Shown piece by piece: positions 1-13,921 of a stretch of 64,000 nt of DNA. Both the position numbers and the translations under genes were made by a program. Numbering within the stretch: position 1 is the first letter of the stretch; every line of letters starts with the position of its first letter. Source of the DNA: Burhinus oedicnemus. Its lineage: Eukaryota; Chordata; Aves; Charadriiformes; Burhinidae. The notes under the pieces are model-generated. The model had not been told where the DNA came from. It searched no databases and worked only from the letters and a program-made list of their open reading frames with translations. The stretch lies in NCBI GenBank assembly GCA_008921705.1, contig VFFE01006978.1, positions 69,424 to 133,423 on the forward strand, in the 5' to 3' direction.

Positions 1-3000
1 GGCATCACTCCCAATCTGCATTTAAACTCAAGTCCTCGCCGGTGGTCCCTGCTTGAGCTTCATGGCAGTCTGGCCAGGTACTGGCTGATCTGGAGCACTG
101 ACTTGGCTCTGGACCTGTTGCATTGCTAGGGCAATAAGTGGACCTCTTGGGTGGGTGGGCCTGGTCACCACCTCCGGACCTGCTCTGCACGTCTAATCTG
201 GGTAATATGTGATGGCACCACTTCTCAGGGAGGTCATGGCACTGACTCCTTGCTGTCAACCTCAGCTCCCAGCTCCTTTTCCTCACGGAGCAGCCCGCTC
301 CCTGACATCAAGCAGAAAGAAATCCTGAAAAGGATTTTTCCCTCTCATTGTGTGAGCTTTTTATGGCAAAACTTGGAGATTATTAAAGGAAGGTCAGAAA
401 TTAAGCTGCATTTCTGGGACACCTTGGCAAAACAGGCAGCCTTCTAGGGCAATAAAACGTGAGAAATATGCACACACCTCGTGGAACAGCACTGACGCTG
501 TGTTTGGCCTAGCTCAACAGCAGCAAGAACAGCCAAGAAATTTACATACTTGGCAATTGCTTCTTTACCTGCTGGGGGAAAAGGCCTAGGAAATAGCTGA
601 GGAACCTCTTTCCACAGAGACACCAGGGTTGGGAAGCTGGAGCATGGCCACACATTTCCACCAGCCACACTTAATGGTGCCACACGTACGATGTTGAGGT
701 TGCTGAATGATGTAGTTACAGAATGAAAAGTCACCAAAGAGAAGACCCTGATCTTCAAGCCACTTTCATTGGCTCATCTCCCTGCCTCTAGAAAGCTCTT
801 CAGCTATTTGTGTTTTGTCTCTGTATCCACATATCTGGCCTCATATCTTTTGCTCTCTCTCTGCAAAGTCCCTGGTAATGGGGAAAAAAACCTATCCTTT
901 CCACAGCTACTCCCAGGTATTTCTAAGAGATCCACCTGGGGTGGGGGATGACAGGCAGGCATTGCAGTGCCCTTCCCTCTGCTATTGCTCACTTTTTACC
1001 TGACTCAGTATCTTCTTTGCACACATGGGAAAGAGAGGCAGAAGAGGGCCAAACCTCTTGCCAACTATTCTTGGGTTATGGGAGTCCAAGAGGTTTTCCT
1101 CCCTTCCATAGTCACACTGAGGTCAGAGAAAAGGGAAAGACTCTACAAAGGATTGTGATTTATTTTGCCTCTCACTTGTTTTCTTTCTTTCTAGACACCA
1201 TCTTTCAAAAGAAGGCCAAAGACTTTCCAGGGTTAACTTTGGGGTTTTTTTTGGAGTAATCTTAAGTCTGTAAAATAACAGCTCAACTCACTTCTGTTAC
1301 TTCACAAATAAACACAGGGGCAGATCACCAGCAAAATGACTTAAGTAGGAAAAAAAAGGGGGAAAGGAAATTGCAGATCGCCCAACAGTAAGATTATATG
1401 TGTGCCAGTACAGCAAAAAGGATGTACATCTCTCAGGCAAGGCTATTTGCGCCTCCTCCCAGATTTGTGTCTAAAACATGAGAGAACACAACAGATGTAT
1501 GTTACATTGAATAAGTAACATACACATTTAAATCGTATTTCTTTGTGTGGTACAACAGGGAAAAGTCTCCTTCTCTCACTGGTAATTAGAGGGTGCAGCA
1601 GATGGTGAGGCTTACTATACTTGGTAAGGTCCATTAAAGGAACACTGGCTGTCAAGAGATTCTTCATTAGAGCAAGCCTGTTAAGGTGTACCTAGGAGTT
1701 TTTCTTAGGGTTTAGGAAACATTGCCTTGTACAGTAATATCTTGCTAAAACCATTATTCTCATTCCTACTGAATGGTTTTTGTTCTGGCACCAGGAATAT
1801 TATTTTAATTATAATACCCAGAGGCACCAAACTGTACGTATACAAGGCCAGGTACAATCTCTGTCACTACTCGAAAGAGCTTGTAAGTCAAGTAAAAGAA
1901 AGAAATACTATCATCATTGCACATATCAAAACCAAAGGATAGAGAGGTTAGATCTTGTTGATATAGCAAAAGAGAGCCCTAGAGAAGCTGGGCCATAAAC
2001 TCAGATCTCTGAAGCCAAATACAAGCAAATTTCACAACCACTAAATATTTAGCCTTTTTAGTTTCAGCTCAAGCCACTGTATTTTGATAAATCACTTCTC
2101 AAAAACTGCCATACCCTTCCTTGAGAAGATTCTCTTTTATTCTTCCTTTTTTTTTTTTTAATGTCATATGTTCTTTCTGCTCTGGGAGATTACAAAGAGG
2201 TACACACAGAGATGTGAAATGAATGGTGGTTACTTCCTGCCATGTTCGTTGCTTGGGATAAATAAGAATTCATGTCAGGGGGTGAAAAATAATAATTTCC
2301 CTCTGTATGTGAGTCACCCAATTTACTGCCCCATGTATACCTCTATCCTAAATTGAAAGAGGTTATAAATGAAGAATTTTCAATATTCCTTACGTAGCTG
2401 CCATATAAGTTCATAGTGTTTCTCAGGGGTGATGGACAGTAGAAATCAACATTAATCTTTGCCCTTTAATCTAGTCATCAGAGCACTCTGCTAATAGGTT
2501 TTTTTCTCCATAACGGAAGAGGAAAAGCAATTCTACCCTCCCTTAAAAGATATATGATAATACCGGGCATAGCTACCACACAGTGAGTTCAAGTCAATAC
2601 TCCTTCACTTTGCGCTGGAGAGCTTTGGTTCAAAGCACAAGTTCCTTCCTTGTCTTTGCTTCAGCTTCCTCCCCAAGTCACACATGCTCCTAGCAGTGTT
2701 GAATACTGCTTCTCATAGCAAACACTAGGAAAAATCATATCATAAGCCCAGAATCAGATATATTAACACTTAGGGTCACTTTGCCAGCCATGGCACTAAC
2801 TCCTGAAACGCAGGTGTTGGTCACTCCTTTTGCCACCTCCCCAGAAACAGAGCCAGTGCAGATGCATTTCTCACCTGGCCTATGTCAACTGAGTCCACAC
2901 AGAACTGATGTTTGTGGTGCACACATTCCCTGCAAAGTGCCTGAATATGCAAAAAGTGCTCAACAGGCCACAGACAGATATGTGTGGTTATTTGCAAGAG

Positions 3001-4635
3001 AACTACTGTACATGACTGTACAAAACACAGTAATACACAAAGATAACTCCAAATGTGTCAAAGATTCAAGTGCCAAATATGTGATCAACATTACAACTAC
3101 ACAAATACATCACCCTGCAGATTTATAAATGGGTTAAATGGTCACAAAGCACATATTTAATGCAACAAAACAGAACAACTTCTGGTAGAAAAGGATTTCT
3201 GAGATAATTAATGTCAAGTCCTAGCTTCTGGACAGTTATGCCAAGCTTGTTATTATTTGGCAAGCAACATGCCATTGTTGGATTGTTTTGCTGCCTGAAC
3301 AAGGCACTTAAGTGATAACTGAAACAGAGATGGACCCGTTGCTGGAGAGGTCAAAGAGCCTCATGCTTAAAGGAAAAGCCAAAATCTATTGAATGAATTT
3401 TCAAACTAAAGAAATGGAAAGGTTCATGATCTAAAATGGCGGAATATGTAAACACTGAATACACTTCTGTATCAGCCTTACAGCAATTTCAACTAATATT
3501 ACACTCTATGCTATCAAATTACTCTTTGGGATAATTCAGAAAGTGTTCCTTGTAAAAGGAATTTCCTCACCTACCTTGCCTATAATTCAGGTTGAGTTCC
3601 TTTATTTTCCAGATTTCTGCTGATTTCAAGACTGCTGTCTCTCCAGAGAAACTGCCAAACACAGAGGGTAAGTAAACCACCACAACCACAGCTGGAACCA
3701 CAAAGAAACCCCGCTAAGCCCCTCACTCGAAAAAGCGTCTCTGAAAAACAGACCAGCACACCGAAGAAGCAGATCCTGCTTCATAAAAGAACTTACATCA
3801 AAAGTTACTATTTAAGGAAAAAGAAAAAACTGAGAAAAAAAAAAGTGTTATTTTTAGTTTGCTTCTCTGTACCAAGAAAGGATCAGTCATCTGCTTTGTG
3901 GGGACTTTCCTACACAGCAATATGCTTCCATAAAAAGAAGCCTGATTGCTACTTACTTTGCCAAAGTAAAGGTGGACTACAGGCAGTCTTGGAGGTTAAG
4001 GTTTTGCAGACAGTGCCAGTGCCTGCTCTAAGCAGGGTGCCCACCGCCAGGAACCTTATGCCCTGATGCAGCTCTTCAAGGTGCTTTAGGTGACCTTAGA
4101 CAAATAGCAATCATCTCAGACACAGAGCAAGTGTGATGTGCTGGGAGGCTGGGATGTGATTAGGGCATTAAAAACACAGGCAAAACTACATCATGTGAAA
4201 TTATGCCTGTATACTACCAGACAACAGTTAATGTCTGCATTTCCTTCTCACACATTAGGTTCATTGCTTTGCTTTGAGTGGGCACATTCGAAAAGGATCT
4301 CTTAAAGCCAAAGTAAGACATAAACTAGTAACTTTTTATTTTCAATATTCTTGGTTTTGTACATTTAGCAGTAAAGTTCTAATCTAATGCTGATGTAAAA
4401 TGAGTAATCCAACAGAGAGGCATCAAACATTGCATGGCAACCAGGAACTTCAGAATACTTCAAATGCTTATTTTCTAATCTTTCTGCACTTCTTCCCCCT
4501 GACTTTGATCATACAATGTAACATTCAAGGCATTGGAATTTGGAGGAGAGGATCTCTGGAAGGCTGAAGATTTTGAAATATAGTGTACCAAACCAAAAAA
4601 CAGAATTCAACTGCAATGCATTTTAAGCCAAGCTC
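1..4635. other. Unique non-coding DNA, no gene recognised
   Basis: No recognisable exon, RNA gene or repeat family is seen. The first 300 bases are richer in G+C than the following DNA and could be an unrecognised interspersed repeat cut by the window edge. A T-run lies near 2149-2160. A 115-codon open frame on the plus strand at 2781-3128 has no family resemblance and no splice or start context that I can defend. The remainder is AT-rich, typical of avian intergenic or intronic sequence. Confidence 0.6.
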
Positions 4636-4636
4636 T

Positions 4637-5545
4637 TTAATGTAGAACTATAAAAGTGGCTGTATTGGGTAAGATCATAGGTTCATCTAGCTGACTGCAT
4701 TTTCCCACAAGTGCCATATGAGAGTGCTCGAGGAAGGATATAAGAACAGGCTAAGTATTTCCAGTTTTTCCCACCCAACCATTTTTTTGCTCAGAAGGGT
4801 GCTGAGCTAGTTGGGGTTTCTACAATTTCAGTAATTCTTCACATATTTCCCTTTCATGAACTTGTCCAGCCTCCCCTGGGACACACAGAAACCTCCAGCG
4901 TCCTCAGTGGCAAACCAATTCTCCTGCTTTCCACATGCAGAACAAACTCATGGTGTTTGTCTTGATTATGGCTCCTACAGCCCCAGATCACAGCCTCGTG
5001 TTCCCAGTCAGGAGGAGATAATGAAGAGCAGGTTCTTCTCTGCCCTCTCCACACTCTTCCATGCATCGTAGACATTTGCTATTACTCCCTTCCCCAAACT
5101 CACCTCTTTCCCAGAAGAAACCCACTTTATTGAGTCACCTGTGATTTGGAAGCCATCCTTATTGCCCTCCCCTAAACTTTTTCAATTTCTGCTCTATTCG
5201 TTTTGGGAAGAGCGGCACAGTATTTAAGCCACAAGTGAGCCATGGATTTATACTGACTCACAATAATAATGCTCTCAGTTTTAGTCTCTTCTCCTTTCCT
5301 CATATTTCTGAAAATTTGAATTGCTTTTTGACTGGTACCAAGCACTGAGTTCACGTTTGCATGGAAATATGAGTCATAACCCCAAGATTTCACTCTTGGG
5401 TAATGATGAGAGCTCAGAGCCCATCTTTTCATATGCAAAGTTAGGATTGTTTTTACCATGTGCATGACTCCATATTTATCACTTTTGAGTTTCAGCTGCT
5501 TCTTATTTAATAAGTGTTTTGCTTTGTATGAGCTATCCATTACTG
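4637..5545 (-). mobile_element. Ancient CR1/L3-clade LINE, 3' end
   Basis: Read on the minus strand, this is the last part of a LINE reverse transcriptase ORF followed by a long 3' tail. The antisense text follows the order I know from CR1-like repeats abundant in turtles and other amniotes: a block reading 'catggatttata', then 'gctttttgactg', then 'atgactccatatttatcac'. At the far 3' end (about 4640-4700) the minus strand reads like the family's terminal 'agatgaacc...acccaatacagcc' segment. The copy is highly diverged and 5'-truncated. Family placement is from memory of the repeat class; the exact subfamily is not determined. Confidence 0.75.
5172..5540 (-). pseudogene. LINE reverse transcriptase C-terminal fragment (CR1/L3-like)
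   Basis: A 122-codon open frame runs antisense through the 5' part of the ancient LINE above. It contains 'KYGVMHMVK', equivalent to the KCKVLH/MHxGKNN block after the reverse transcriptase core of CR1-type ORF2. 'WGYDSYFHANVNSVLGTSQKA' is cut from the segment equivalent to 'DLGVxVDxxLxxSxQC', and 'HLWLKYCAALPK' matches the 'RPHLEYCxQFWxP' block. The catalytic core is absent because the element is truncated. The frame is intact by chance or because the copy has escaped stops; there is no initiating context, so it is not a gene. I infer no function. Confidence 0.65.
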
Positions 5546-8500
5546 TCTTCCAGAATATTCTTATTTACTACTGTAATTGTTTCTTTGTATTTGAAAGTAC
5601 CATAATTTGTTTTTCAATAATAATTGTGCTAGCAGTTTCCACAATACATTATTAACGTGCTTTTTAATTCAATTACAGAACAAAAAGCAACACTTTGTAT
5701 TTTGAATCAGAATACTTCAATTGCTGGGAAACAGAAACATCTTTAGAGCCAAGTTCCAAAAGTTATAAAAAATGCTAATGTTGACTTCAAGATCGTGGGT
5801 AAGAAAATACCCTGTGCATTTTAGTTTGGAGGTTGATACAAATTTTCTGAGACTCTCTATAGGCATGACTACCTGGGAGATAAACAATATGGAACTGATA
5901 TTCCATTATCTGATGCAGAATTAACTAACATGGAATAAGCAGTTAATCAGCGATAAGTATCCATAGGCATTAAATAATAATAATAATACTTACCTTATTA
6001 GGTTTTAGACTAAAGTTGAATGTTGGTTTCCCTTTTGACTTGTTCCCACTCAAAAGATACAAGAAAATTTCGTCACAATTAATATTTATATTTAGAAAAA
6101 TAGCAAATACAATTATCTGTATCAAAATAAGTCTGTGATTTTCTCTCAGTTGGTCATTTAATAATAAATATTTTTCTTAGGCTATACAGACTTAAAGACA
6201 CTGAGAAAATTGCTAAAGAGGATTTAGATAGAAAAAAGAGTGGGCAAAATTTCAACCATCACTAAAATAATTATTGAGCTCTTGTTTTTTGAAAGCTATA
6301 TTTGACTGTTGTGAATTAAAACTTCTGGTGCTAATACACACATGTATTTTGAACATATTAAAAACATATATTACTTTATTCCAAGGGAGTGAAACATTAA
6401 TCTGACCCTGTCTGTATGTCATCTTCCAAAAGAACAATATCAAGTGAACAAGGCATTTATCCATTTACCTCATTAGGCCACGATTCCACTCTAGACTGAA
6501 AAGTCTGGAAATTTTAATCTGCAGAAAAAGCTGAGAAAACCACTTTTTATTAAATACAAGTAAAACTGCAATTGCAAGAAAATTCCACTTCTCTGTGCTC
6601 TGTGCTGCAGCGTGAAGAGAACACATACTCATGCCCTAGGGGTAGATTCCACCTTTTGTTCCTGGACAGAGGACTTCTCTTTGAACCTCCTTTTGACAAG
6701 GAAACTTCAGAGACCTATGTACATCTGAAACTGAGTCACAAGGGTCCCACTGCTGTGTGGAAGGTGATGATAAACTCTGTAAGCCAGCTTTGCTGTTCTT
6801 TCCTTGCTTGTAAATGGGCAAATAGAATAATAGCACCATGAACTAGTGTCTGATAAAGGAAAGGAAAAAGAGTATGTGGCTTCAAGAATCAGAGGAATCT
6901 TGCTCAGCTTGATTAAGCTATTTGGGTAAGGAGAAGGAGGAATGGAGGTGTGAATGAAGCCTACGTTAATATCTTTTTCTAAAGAGCTTGATGAAAGTGC
7001 TTTAAATTAACGCAGGTCTATCACATAGCTGCATTCCCAGGTAGTTATGGAGGTAATTGATATCTGGCATTGTAATTCAGAATTTATACTATTTCATATG
7101 AAAATTCTTTTAATGGGAAGCAAGATCATTTTCAAAAGATCTATTTATTTTGCTGAATGTTAAACCTCAGAGAGGAATTCATCACCATCAACCTTCAGAA
7201 GAAACGTGAACATTAGTCTTGCTGAGGTGCTGCTGTTATCTCTAGAGTGGAAAAGGTTTTGTTCATTGCTGTAGAAAAGCCTGTTATGCACTTTCAACAG
7301 GAAATCAGGCTTCGGAGTTCTTACTGGAGGAATCATACTCAGCCCTGAATAATACTCTTTACCTGTGGTCAGGAAAACTAGAAAGCAGAAGCTATAAGAA
7401 AATTCTCCTCCCTTAGCAGAAAGGCCAGGTATAGACTTTAATGCCTGTGTAACCAGATATGGGCCATCACACGTCAGTTCCTGGGCTTTGAAATGAGGGT
7501 GAGGAAGCTGCAGTCTCGAGATCAAGCAGTTGTTATAGCCACAGGACTGGGGACGCTCTAAGAAGTCCTCCAAGAGTATGCCTACACAGTAAGTCCTGGC
7601 ACATAGGATGTCATTGAGCCCACACTCCATTATAAAAGACCATATTAACGTGTACTTGGGCAGCCAAAAAGTCCCATCCCCTGGGTGTTCATTGGCTCAG
7701 CCTCAGAGCTGGAGAAGCATGGTCACATGCTTCTTTCCCTTTGAACAATGGCAAGAACGGCAGCCCTCTGTCAATGGCATACAATATAACCATTCCCACT
7801 GAAGTAGGACCCATGATTTCTAATGTGTTTGAATGTGGGACCAGAGGTGGCTTGCTCTCTGCTGTTTCAGCACATAAATGTCTACACATGATCACCCAGA
7901 CATGTCTGCACAACAGGGGAGAGGACAAAGCATGGGTGTTCCTCAGGACACATATGAGGGAGGGAGAGCACCTGCTCCCCAAACTTGCAGTCAGCTCATG
8001 CATGGATGTCTTTGCACTAAGGTGAAAAAGGTTTGCTCAGACTAGTGACTTCAGAAGTTTTTTATTCCTTTCTACATTTGTTGTAGACACATAACTGCCA
8101 GTTAATCGTGGAGAAGACAGAGCACGATGGTAGGATGAGATATTTGATTTGTGAATTTGCTTGAAAACTCTGGCAAAGCCATTTAACCCTTGAAAACAAA
8201 GAGAATCGTGTCCACGAATGTGTTGATGAAAACAGAACTAGCTAATGGCTTTGTGTGCATTTTAAAGCATATTTTGGTGACCAGTGACAACACTCAGCTG
8301 CCCCCTTGAGCCAAAAGGGCTTCAGATATGGTAACTTTTCCATAACAAGTAACTTCTTACAGTGAAGTTTTTTATTGTATCATGTTCTGGCAAAAGATAG
8401 TTGGGAATGCCTTTTTCAGTCCTTTTTTAAAAACTAGAGGCAGAGATAACCTCACTTAGGTAGGGCCAGCCTGCGAGGCTGGCAAGCGTGGGGAGCCCGT

Positions 8501-11500
8501 GGCTGGCTGTGACTGCTGATGCACGCGTGGGGCTTCATCTTCTGGCCTGCTGGGACCCACCCTGCCAAAATCCTTGTGACAGCGGGAGCAATAAAGCAGT
8601 GCTTTAACAAGAACAGGAGCAGCGAAGCTGTGGCCTGTGTTGGGATCACTCGCTTTACTTCCAGCTCAGGAAAAGGAACATGTCAGCTGACCCTTAAACA
8701 AAAGCAACAAGCCCGGGAGCTTTAACCATCTATCTGGCCTGCTTGCTTACAAGATTTTAGGGTCATTTCACACAATTCCTCTGCCAGCACAGTAAATCTC
8801 ACACAGAATGGCAGATGACATTTTAAATACTCCAGAGCTGTAGCAGGCAAACTTTATGTGCATTATGTTCCTTTCCTGATAAATATTTTCCTAATGATGT
8901 GTTTGCAATGTAGATATAGCTTTATTTTATCAGGACAATTGAGCCTGTATTCCCCAGGCAGTGATACACTACAACAAAGAAAAGCCCCGACAGATCTCTC
9001 TTCTCCCTAGGTGCACTTTATAAATGGTCTGTCACACAGAATGAGTTGCAGCCCCTTTTCAGATATGCTCATATGTTCCTTTATCTCTTCTCAAGATATG
9101 TTTTAAAGAGTTGAGGAAGGCATAAAGATGTTTGAGTCACATTATTATCCTGTGCTGGTTTGTAGCACATTGTGCACAAGGCTCCACAAATAGAATGTAA
9201 CTGGAAAGTCTGGTCTCTTTACTGGCCTCCCACAGCACTACGAGAAATCAAAAGAAATCTTAGCAGAGCCTGAAAAAAGTTTTTATTGTTGCCTTTAGAA
9301 CATCCTTCTAAATTAAGAGCATTTTAATTCAATTTTAGTGCTGGAAGAACAAGATCTGCATTGCTCACATCTGCTTGTTAAAGTAAATAAGAACTCATTC
9401 TGGGGAAAAAGATGCAGAATTACCATCCTTCCTGTACCTTCAGTCCTTCTACTCATTCATTACACACCTTTCCAAGTTGAGAGATACTGAGGCAAGCGAA
9501 TACCAACAGCAGTTCTTTCACTGTGCCGGCATGACGCACTCACCAAGCCTTACCCCAGCAACGGCCCTGTAGGAAAATAGCAAGTACTCGGACTATATAG
9601 CACTGCATACACATGAGGAAAGCAAGGTTGTGTAACACCTGCTTCTATAGTTTGGGAAACAGTTTCACACAGGAATGCAGTACATGGATTGTTAGGGTAG
9701 TGCTGCGCTGAGCCAGAGTCCCCACAGTCCCTGTAGCTACGTTGCCCTCAGAAGGGTTTGTCGTGGAGAGCCACTGGGACAGCTCTGTACCTGGGGTCCA
9801 TTACTTAAAAAATCAGATGCTGGGGTTTTTTTCTCTTCAAGATGCCTCATTTACTCCTTTTCACTTCCCTGCATATAGCAAAGATATTTCTGAGCAGGCA
9901 GTTAAAGTTATTTGATGAAATCTACCTTGGGAGGGCAGGAAATTCTCTGTAAGATAGTAAAAATGCTATGGCTCAATGTCCATGTCCTTTACTCTGAATA
10001 TACAATCCTGGAAGAGATTGCTATAGCTTGGTGCATCCTTTGCATTTCAAATTCCTTTTATAGAACCTTTGCAGCTAAAGGTAAAGGGATGTAAATGAAA
10101 AATAAGTAACACACAAGAGAAGCCAAAGATTGGTTTCTGGAATTTTCCCAGGGCTTATGTGTTTCTTGGTTAAGACTTCCTTTTTCTGATGGACAACATG
10201 TCCAATTGCAATTACACAGAAAAAATCCCAGGCATGCTCACACGGGCATTACGTCAGCCAGATTCCATTATCCTTTATCCTTCTGTCATAAGGATGGGCA
10301 ACGTTTTCATCTTACTGACAGCAGGAAAGTAAGACTGTTGTGTGACTGTAACCACAACAGTTGTTTTTGTCTATTCCTTGCCCCCAGTTCATTGCCTCTC
10401 AGGATATGATTTTAGCCCTTTGGTCACGCAGCCTACTTATTCAGATTTCCTCTCCTCACTTTTTGTGCTGTCATGTGTATACGTCAGACATACATTCCTC
10501 ATAAAGCCATTGCACTGTTCAATCAGGCAAGGAAGGGAAAATGCCAGAACTCTTTGGGGAGGTTTTGGGGATGGGTGAAAAAAGGTCACAGGCACTGCAG
10601 AGGATCAGCAAAAGAGCAGAGGATCAGCATGAAGTTTTTGCCGTCAGCCTGCAATCAGATGCTTTGTCGCAGAACTCATTCATCATACGTAAAGCCTCCT
10701 AAACTAATGGCATCACTCCGAAAAGGCAGGAGAATCTGTGATTCTAAACATAACATAGCTGTGCTTTTTTTTGGTAGCAAAATAATTTCTATTTATTGCC
10801 ATCCTTATTTTATCTGCTTTCTCCTCCACACTGGTGCCTGTGCAAATCAACACTGAACGACAAAGAATCTATTTTTTGACCTTACAAAAATGACAAGACA
10901 TTATAACTGTTGTAGAGGCATTCTATAAAAGCTCACTATAGCTACAAAAATTTTGCAAAAAGAGCTCTTCTGAGTTAAAAAGAAGGAAAAGTCAATACAT
11001 ATTTGAATTGCAAGTTCTGCAGTTCATATTTCATTTCACATTTAAAGTGACACATATATTTGTATTTTGGTGTTATTCAAAATTTCTGGGGAAAAATAAT
11101 TATTAAAAATTATCAAACTGAATATCAACTTAGTGTTTCATTTTTTATTCAACTAAGATGCATCAAATGCATTCAAAACTTATATCGGTATGTATTTTTG
11201 GTTCAGAACAACTTGCCTTTTTGTTTATCTTACAGTAAACTCTATGCTGAGTCATCAAAATATGTTTTGATGTATAAGAAAATACATTAGTATAGAAGAT
11301 TTACTTCCAGGACGTAAGGGAATATTACCTTCTACTTTACAAATATATTAAGTTATCTTGCATATCGCAGTAAACTGTAAAATAAAATATTATTCTGATA
11401 TTAAAAATACTATAGACTTCTACTCATCCCGCCAGGTAAGAGAACATGAAGGTCCTACTCGATACTCAGAAGAAAAGCCATGCACACCTGCTCTAATAAC

Positions 11501-12870
11501 TTGAATTTCAAAGAAATTTTAGATACACATTAAAGCAGCTATGTTAATTAGTTTGCCAGGCACTAAGCAGAGCTGGTTTCATGACCAAGAACTGTGGGAA
11601 TGTGAGGGAAATGGAAAACCAATTAACTGGTTTTCAGCAAGAACACATAGACCTGGAAAGAGTTAACTATGCCATCTTCTTTTTAAGTTCTGCCATTAGG
11701 AAAAAAGGAAAAGGTAAAAGAGGATGATTTCCACATAGGAGGGAAGTGATAGACACAGAGCTGTGCATAAAAAAGAAGCAGACTTCTTACAATTCTTAGC
11801 AAACTTTTAGAGTAGAACCTGAAGGAACCAGAACAGAAACATTTTCACACAACAAACGTTTGCTGATTCTGCCTTCCCCAAACATTTGAAAGTCAAGCTG
11901 CACCTTCAAAATGTCCATTTAGGATCTTGCTTCATTTAACTTCTGCTGAATGAAAGCAATGGTTTCAGAAGTCTGACTCCCACTGAGGAAAAGTTGGAGT
12001 ATTTATAAAAAGTTAATGCAATTAAAAATATTAATACAATAAAAGTATTAAGGAAAAAAAAAATCCAGGAAAATAACAGTGCAAAAATGTAGCCAGCATC
12101 AGCCAGAAGGAAGCTAACTGGAAGGGGACAGGGACAGAGAAACAAATCCCCGTGACTCACTGACACATCCACAGAGGCCGTGCCAGTGGGTTAGTTTCGG
12201 CCGGGGACCCCTGAGAGGACCTGCCCAGCTGAAAACGTGCAGGCTCACACAGACTGCTGGTGAAGGCACAGCCTGGCCAAGGCAGGCACCACACATGGGA
12301 TGAATCTGGTTCCCCCTCACTGCTGGGAGGTAAAAAAAACAGGGAGGGTATCACCCATGCTCCACTCCCTCACTGCCTTTATTCCTCACCACTGAAGTGG
12401 CTGCATATTTTTGCACCCAGTTATCTGAACAAGAAAAGGGATGCTGAAGCTCCCCCAGGCCTTTTGCTGCCAGGTCCTGACCATCCTGACTATCTTTTCC
12501 ACTTAAAAGCACTGATGGAATTCGCATCTTCCCTCCCTCTCTCACATACAATGTCTCTCTCTGTAACGGCAACTCCCATAAAATACCAGGAACTTAACTT
12601 TTGTATGTGAGAGAATATCTGATCTTCCATTAGGTATATATCCCAAAATCAGTTTACAAAACTAAGCATAAAAGTGTTGATTTCCCTGACAGACAGCCAT
12701 TAAAATGTATTTGGTCAGTACCAGGATGGTAAAAAAAAGGAGATACAGAGAAAATCTGGCATGAGCACATATTGCTGGGTAATAATAGTAATTTAAAATG
12801 GGAATTGCACACTGGAAAGATAACTTTTTAGCTTTTAAGAGTACTGAATCACAAGCAGAGGTTTCATATA
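5546..12870. other. Unique non-coding DNA, no gene recognised
   Basis: AT-rich unique sequence. The longest open frame, 156 codons on the minus strand at 7160-7630, resembles no protein I know and has no neighbour supporting it. A GC-rich hairpin (7-bp stem, 5-nt loop) sits at 8465-8483. A 14-base word, gcagaggatcagca, occurs twice 19 bases apart at 10597 and 10616. A CpG-containing, more GC-rich patch lies at about 12150-12330. No repeat family was recognised. Confidence 0.6.
8465..8483. repeat. Short GC-rich inverted repeat
   Basis: The arms gccagcc and ggctggc are perfect reverse complements separated by tgcga. There is no T-run after it, and the surrounding DNA is not a recognised gene, so no terminator or RNA role is claimed. 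Confidence 0.6.
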
Positions 12871-12875
12871 ATTTC

Positions 12876-13921
12876 TGAGGTGGATTGAAAACTGGCTAAA
12901 TGGCTGAGCCCAGAGCACAGTTTCAGTGATGCAAAATCTAGTTGGAGGCCAGTGAATAGCAGTGTATCCCAGGTGTCAATACTGGGTCCAATCCTGTTCA
13001 GTATCTTTGTTAATGGTCAGGATGACAGGGCAGAGTGTACCCTCAGCAAGTTTTTTGATGGTACAAAATTGTGAGGAGTGGCTGGTACACCAGATGACTG
13101 TGCTGACATCCAGAGGGACCTCGACAGGCTGGAGAAATGAGCCAACAGGAACCTCATGAAGTTCAACAAGGGGAAGTGCAAAGTCCTGCACTCAGGGAGG
13201 AACAACCCCAGGCACCAGTACAGGCTGGGTTCCGCCTGTCTGGAAAACATCTTGGCAGTAAAGGACCTGGGGGTCCTGGTGGACACCAAGTTGAACACGA
13301 GCCAGCAATGTGCCCTGGAAGCAAAGAAGGCCGATGGTATCCTGGGCTGCATTAGACAAGGTATTGCCAGCAGGTCAAGGGAGATCATCCTTTCCCTCTA
13401 GTCAGCACTGATGAGGCCACACCTGGAATACTGTGCCTGGTTCTGGGCTTTTCAGTATGAAAGACATAGGGACATACTGGAGAGGATTCAACAAAGGGCC
13501 ACAAGATGATTAAGGGACTGGAGCATCTCTCCTCTTTCATGAGGAAAGGCTGAGAGAGCTGGGACTCTTCAGCCTGAAGAGAAGGCTCAGGGGTGATCTT
13601 ATCAATGTACACAAATACCTGAAGGGAGGGTGGAAAGAAGACAGAGCGAGGCTCTTTTCAGTGAAGCCCAGTGACAGGACCAGAGGCAATGGGCACACAC
13701 TGAAACACAGAAGGTTCTCTCTGAACATCACTTTTTTACTGTGAGGGTGACTGAGCACTGGCACAGGTTGCCCAGGGAAGTTGTGGAGTCTCCATCCTTG
13801 AAGATACTCAAAAAACATCTAGACACCGTCCTGGAAAACTGGCTCTAGGTGGCCCTGCTTGAGTAGGGGTTTGCAGCAGATAACGTCCAGAGGTTCCTTC
13901 TAACCTCAATCATTTTCCAGT
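12876..13921 (+). mobile_element. CR1 LINE, 5'-truncated copy
   Basis: This is a typical avian Chicken Repeat 1 copy in plus orientation. It starts inside ORF2 ('ggtggattgaaaactggcta'), runs through the reverse transcriptase C-terminal part, then through the conserved 3' region ('gaaaggctgagagagctggg', 'cagcctgaagagaaggctc', 'gttgcccagggaagttgtgg'). It ends close to the expected 'ccttctaacctcaatcatt' end. The usual terminal 8-bp microsatellite is decayed. CR1 copies are mostly 5'-truncated by incomplete target-primed reverse transcription, and this copy fits that pattern. Stop codons in the coding part show that it is dead. Confidence 0.95.
12960..13540 (+). pseudogene. CR1 ORF2 (reverse transcriptase) C-terminal remnant
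   Basis: In the frame that includes 13156-13401 the translation reads '[15 protein letters not shown]' (CR1 RT: 'GSVLGPVLFNIFIND'), then '[20 protein letters not shown]', '[20 protein letters not shown]' and 'RPHLEYC'. These are the known blocks of the C-terminal half of CR1 reverse transcriptase. At least three in-frame stops interrupt it: after 'FFDGTKL' near 13069, in the 'EKWA' block near 13137 (a G-to-A change), and at 13399-13401 in place of the tyrosine of 'LYSALxRPH'. It encodes no functional enzyme. Confidence 0.9.

Noticed and set aside
7160..7630. 156-codon open frame (-), with another at 7689-8003
   Set aside because: Checked as a possible decayed coding element; no recognisable motif and no consistent frame between the two.
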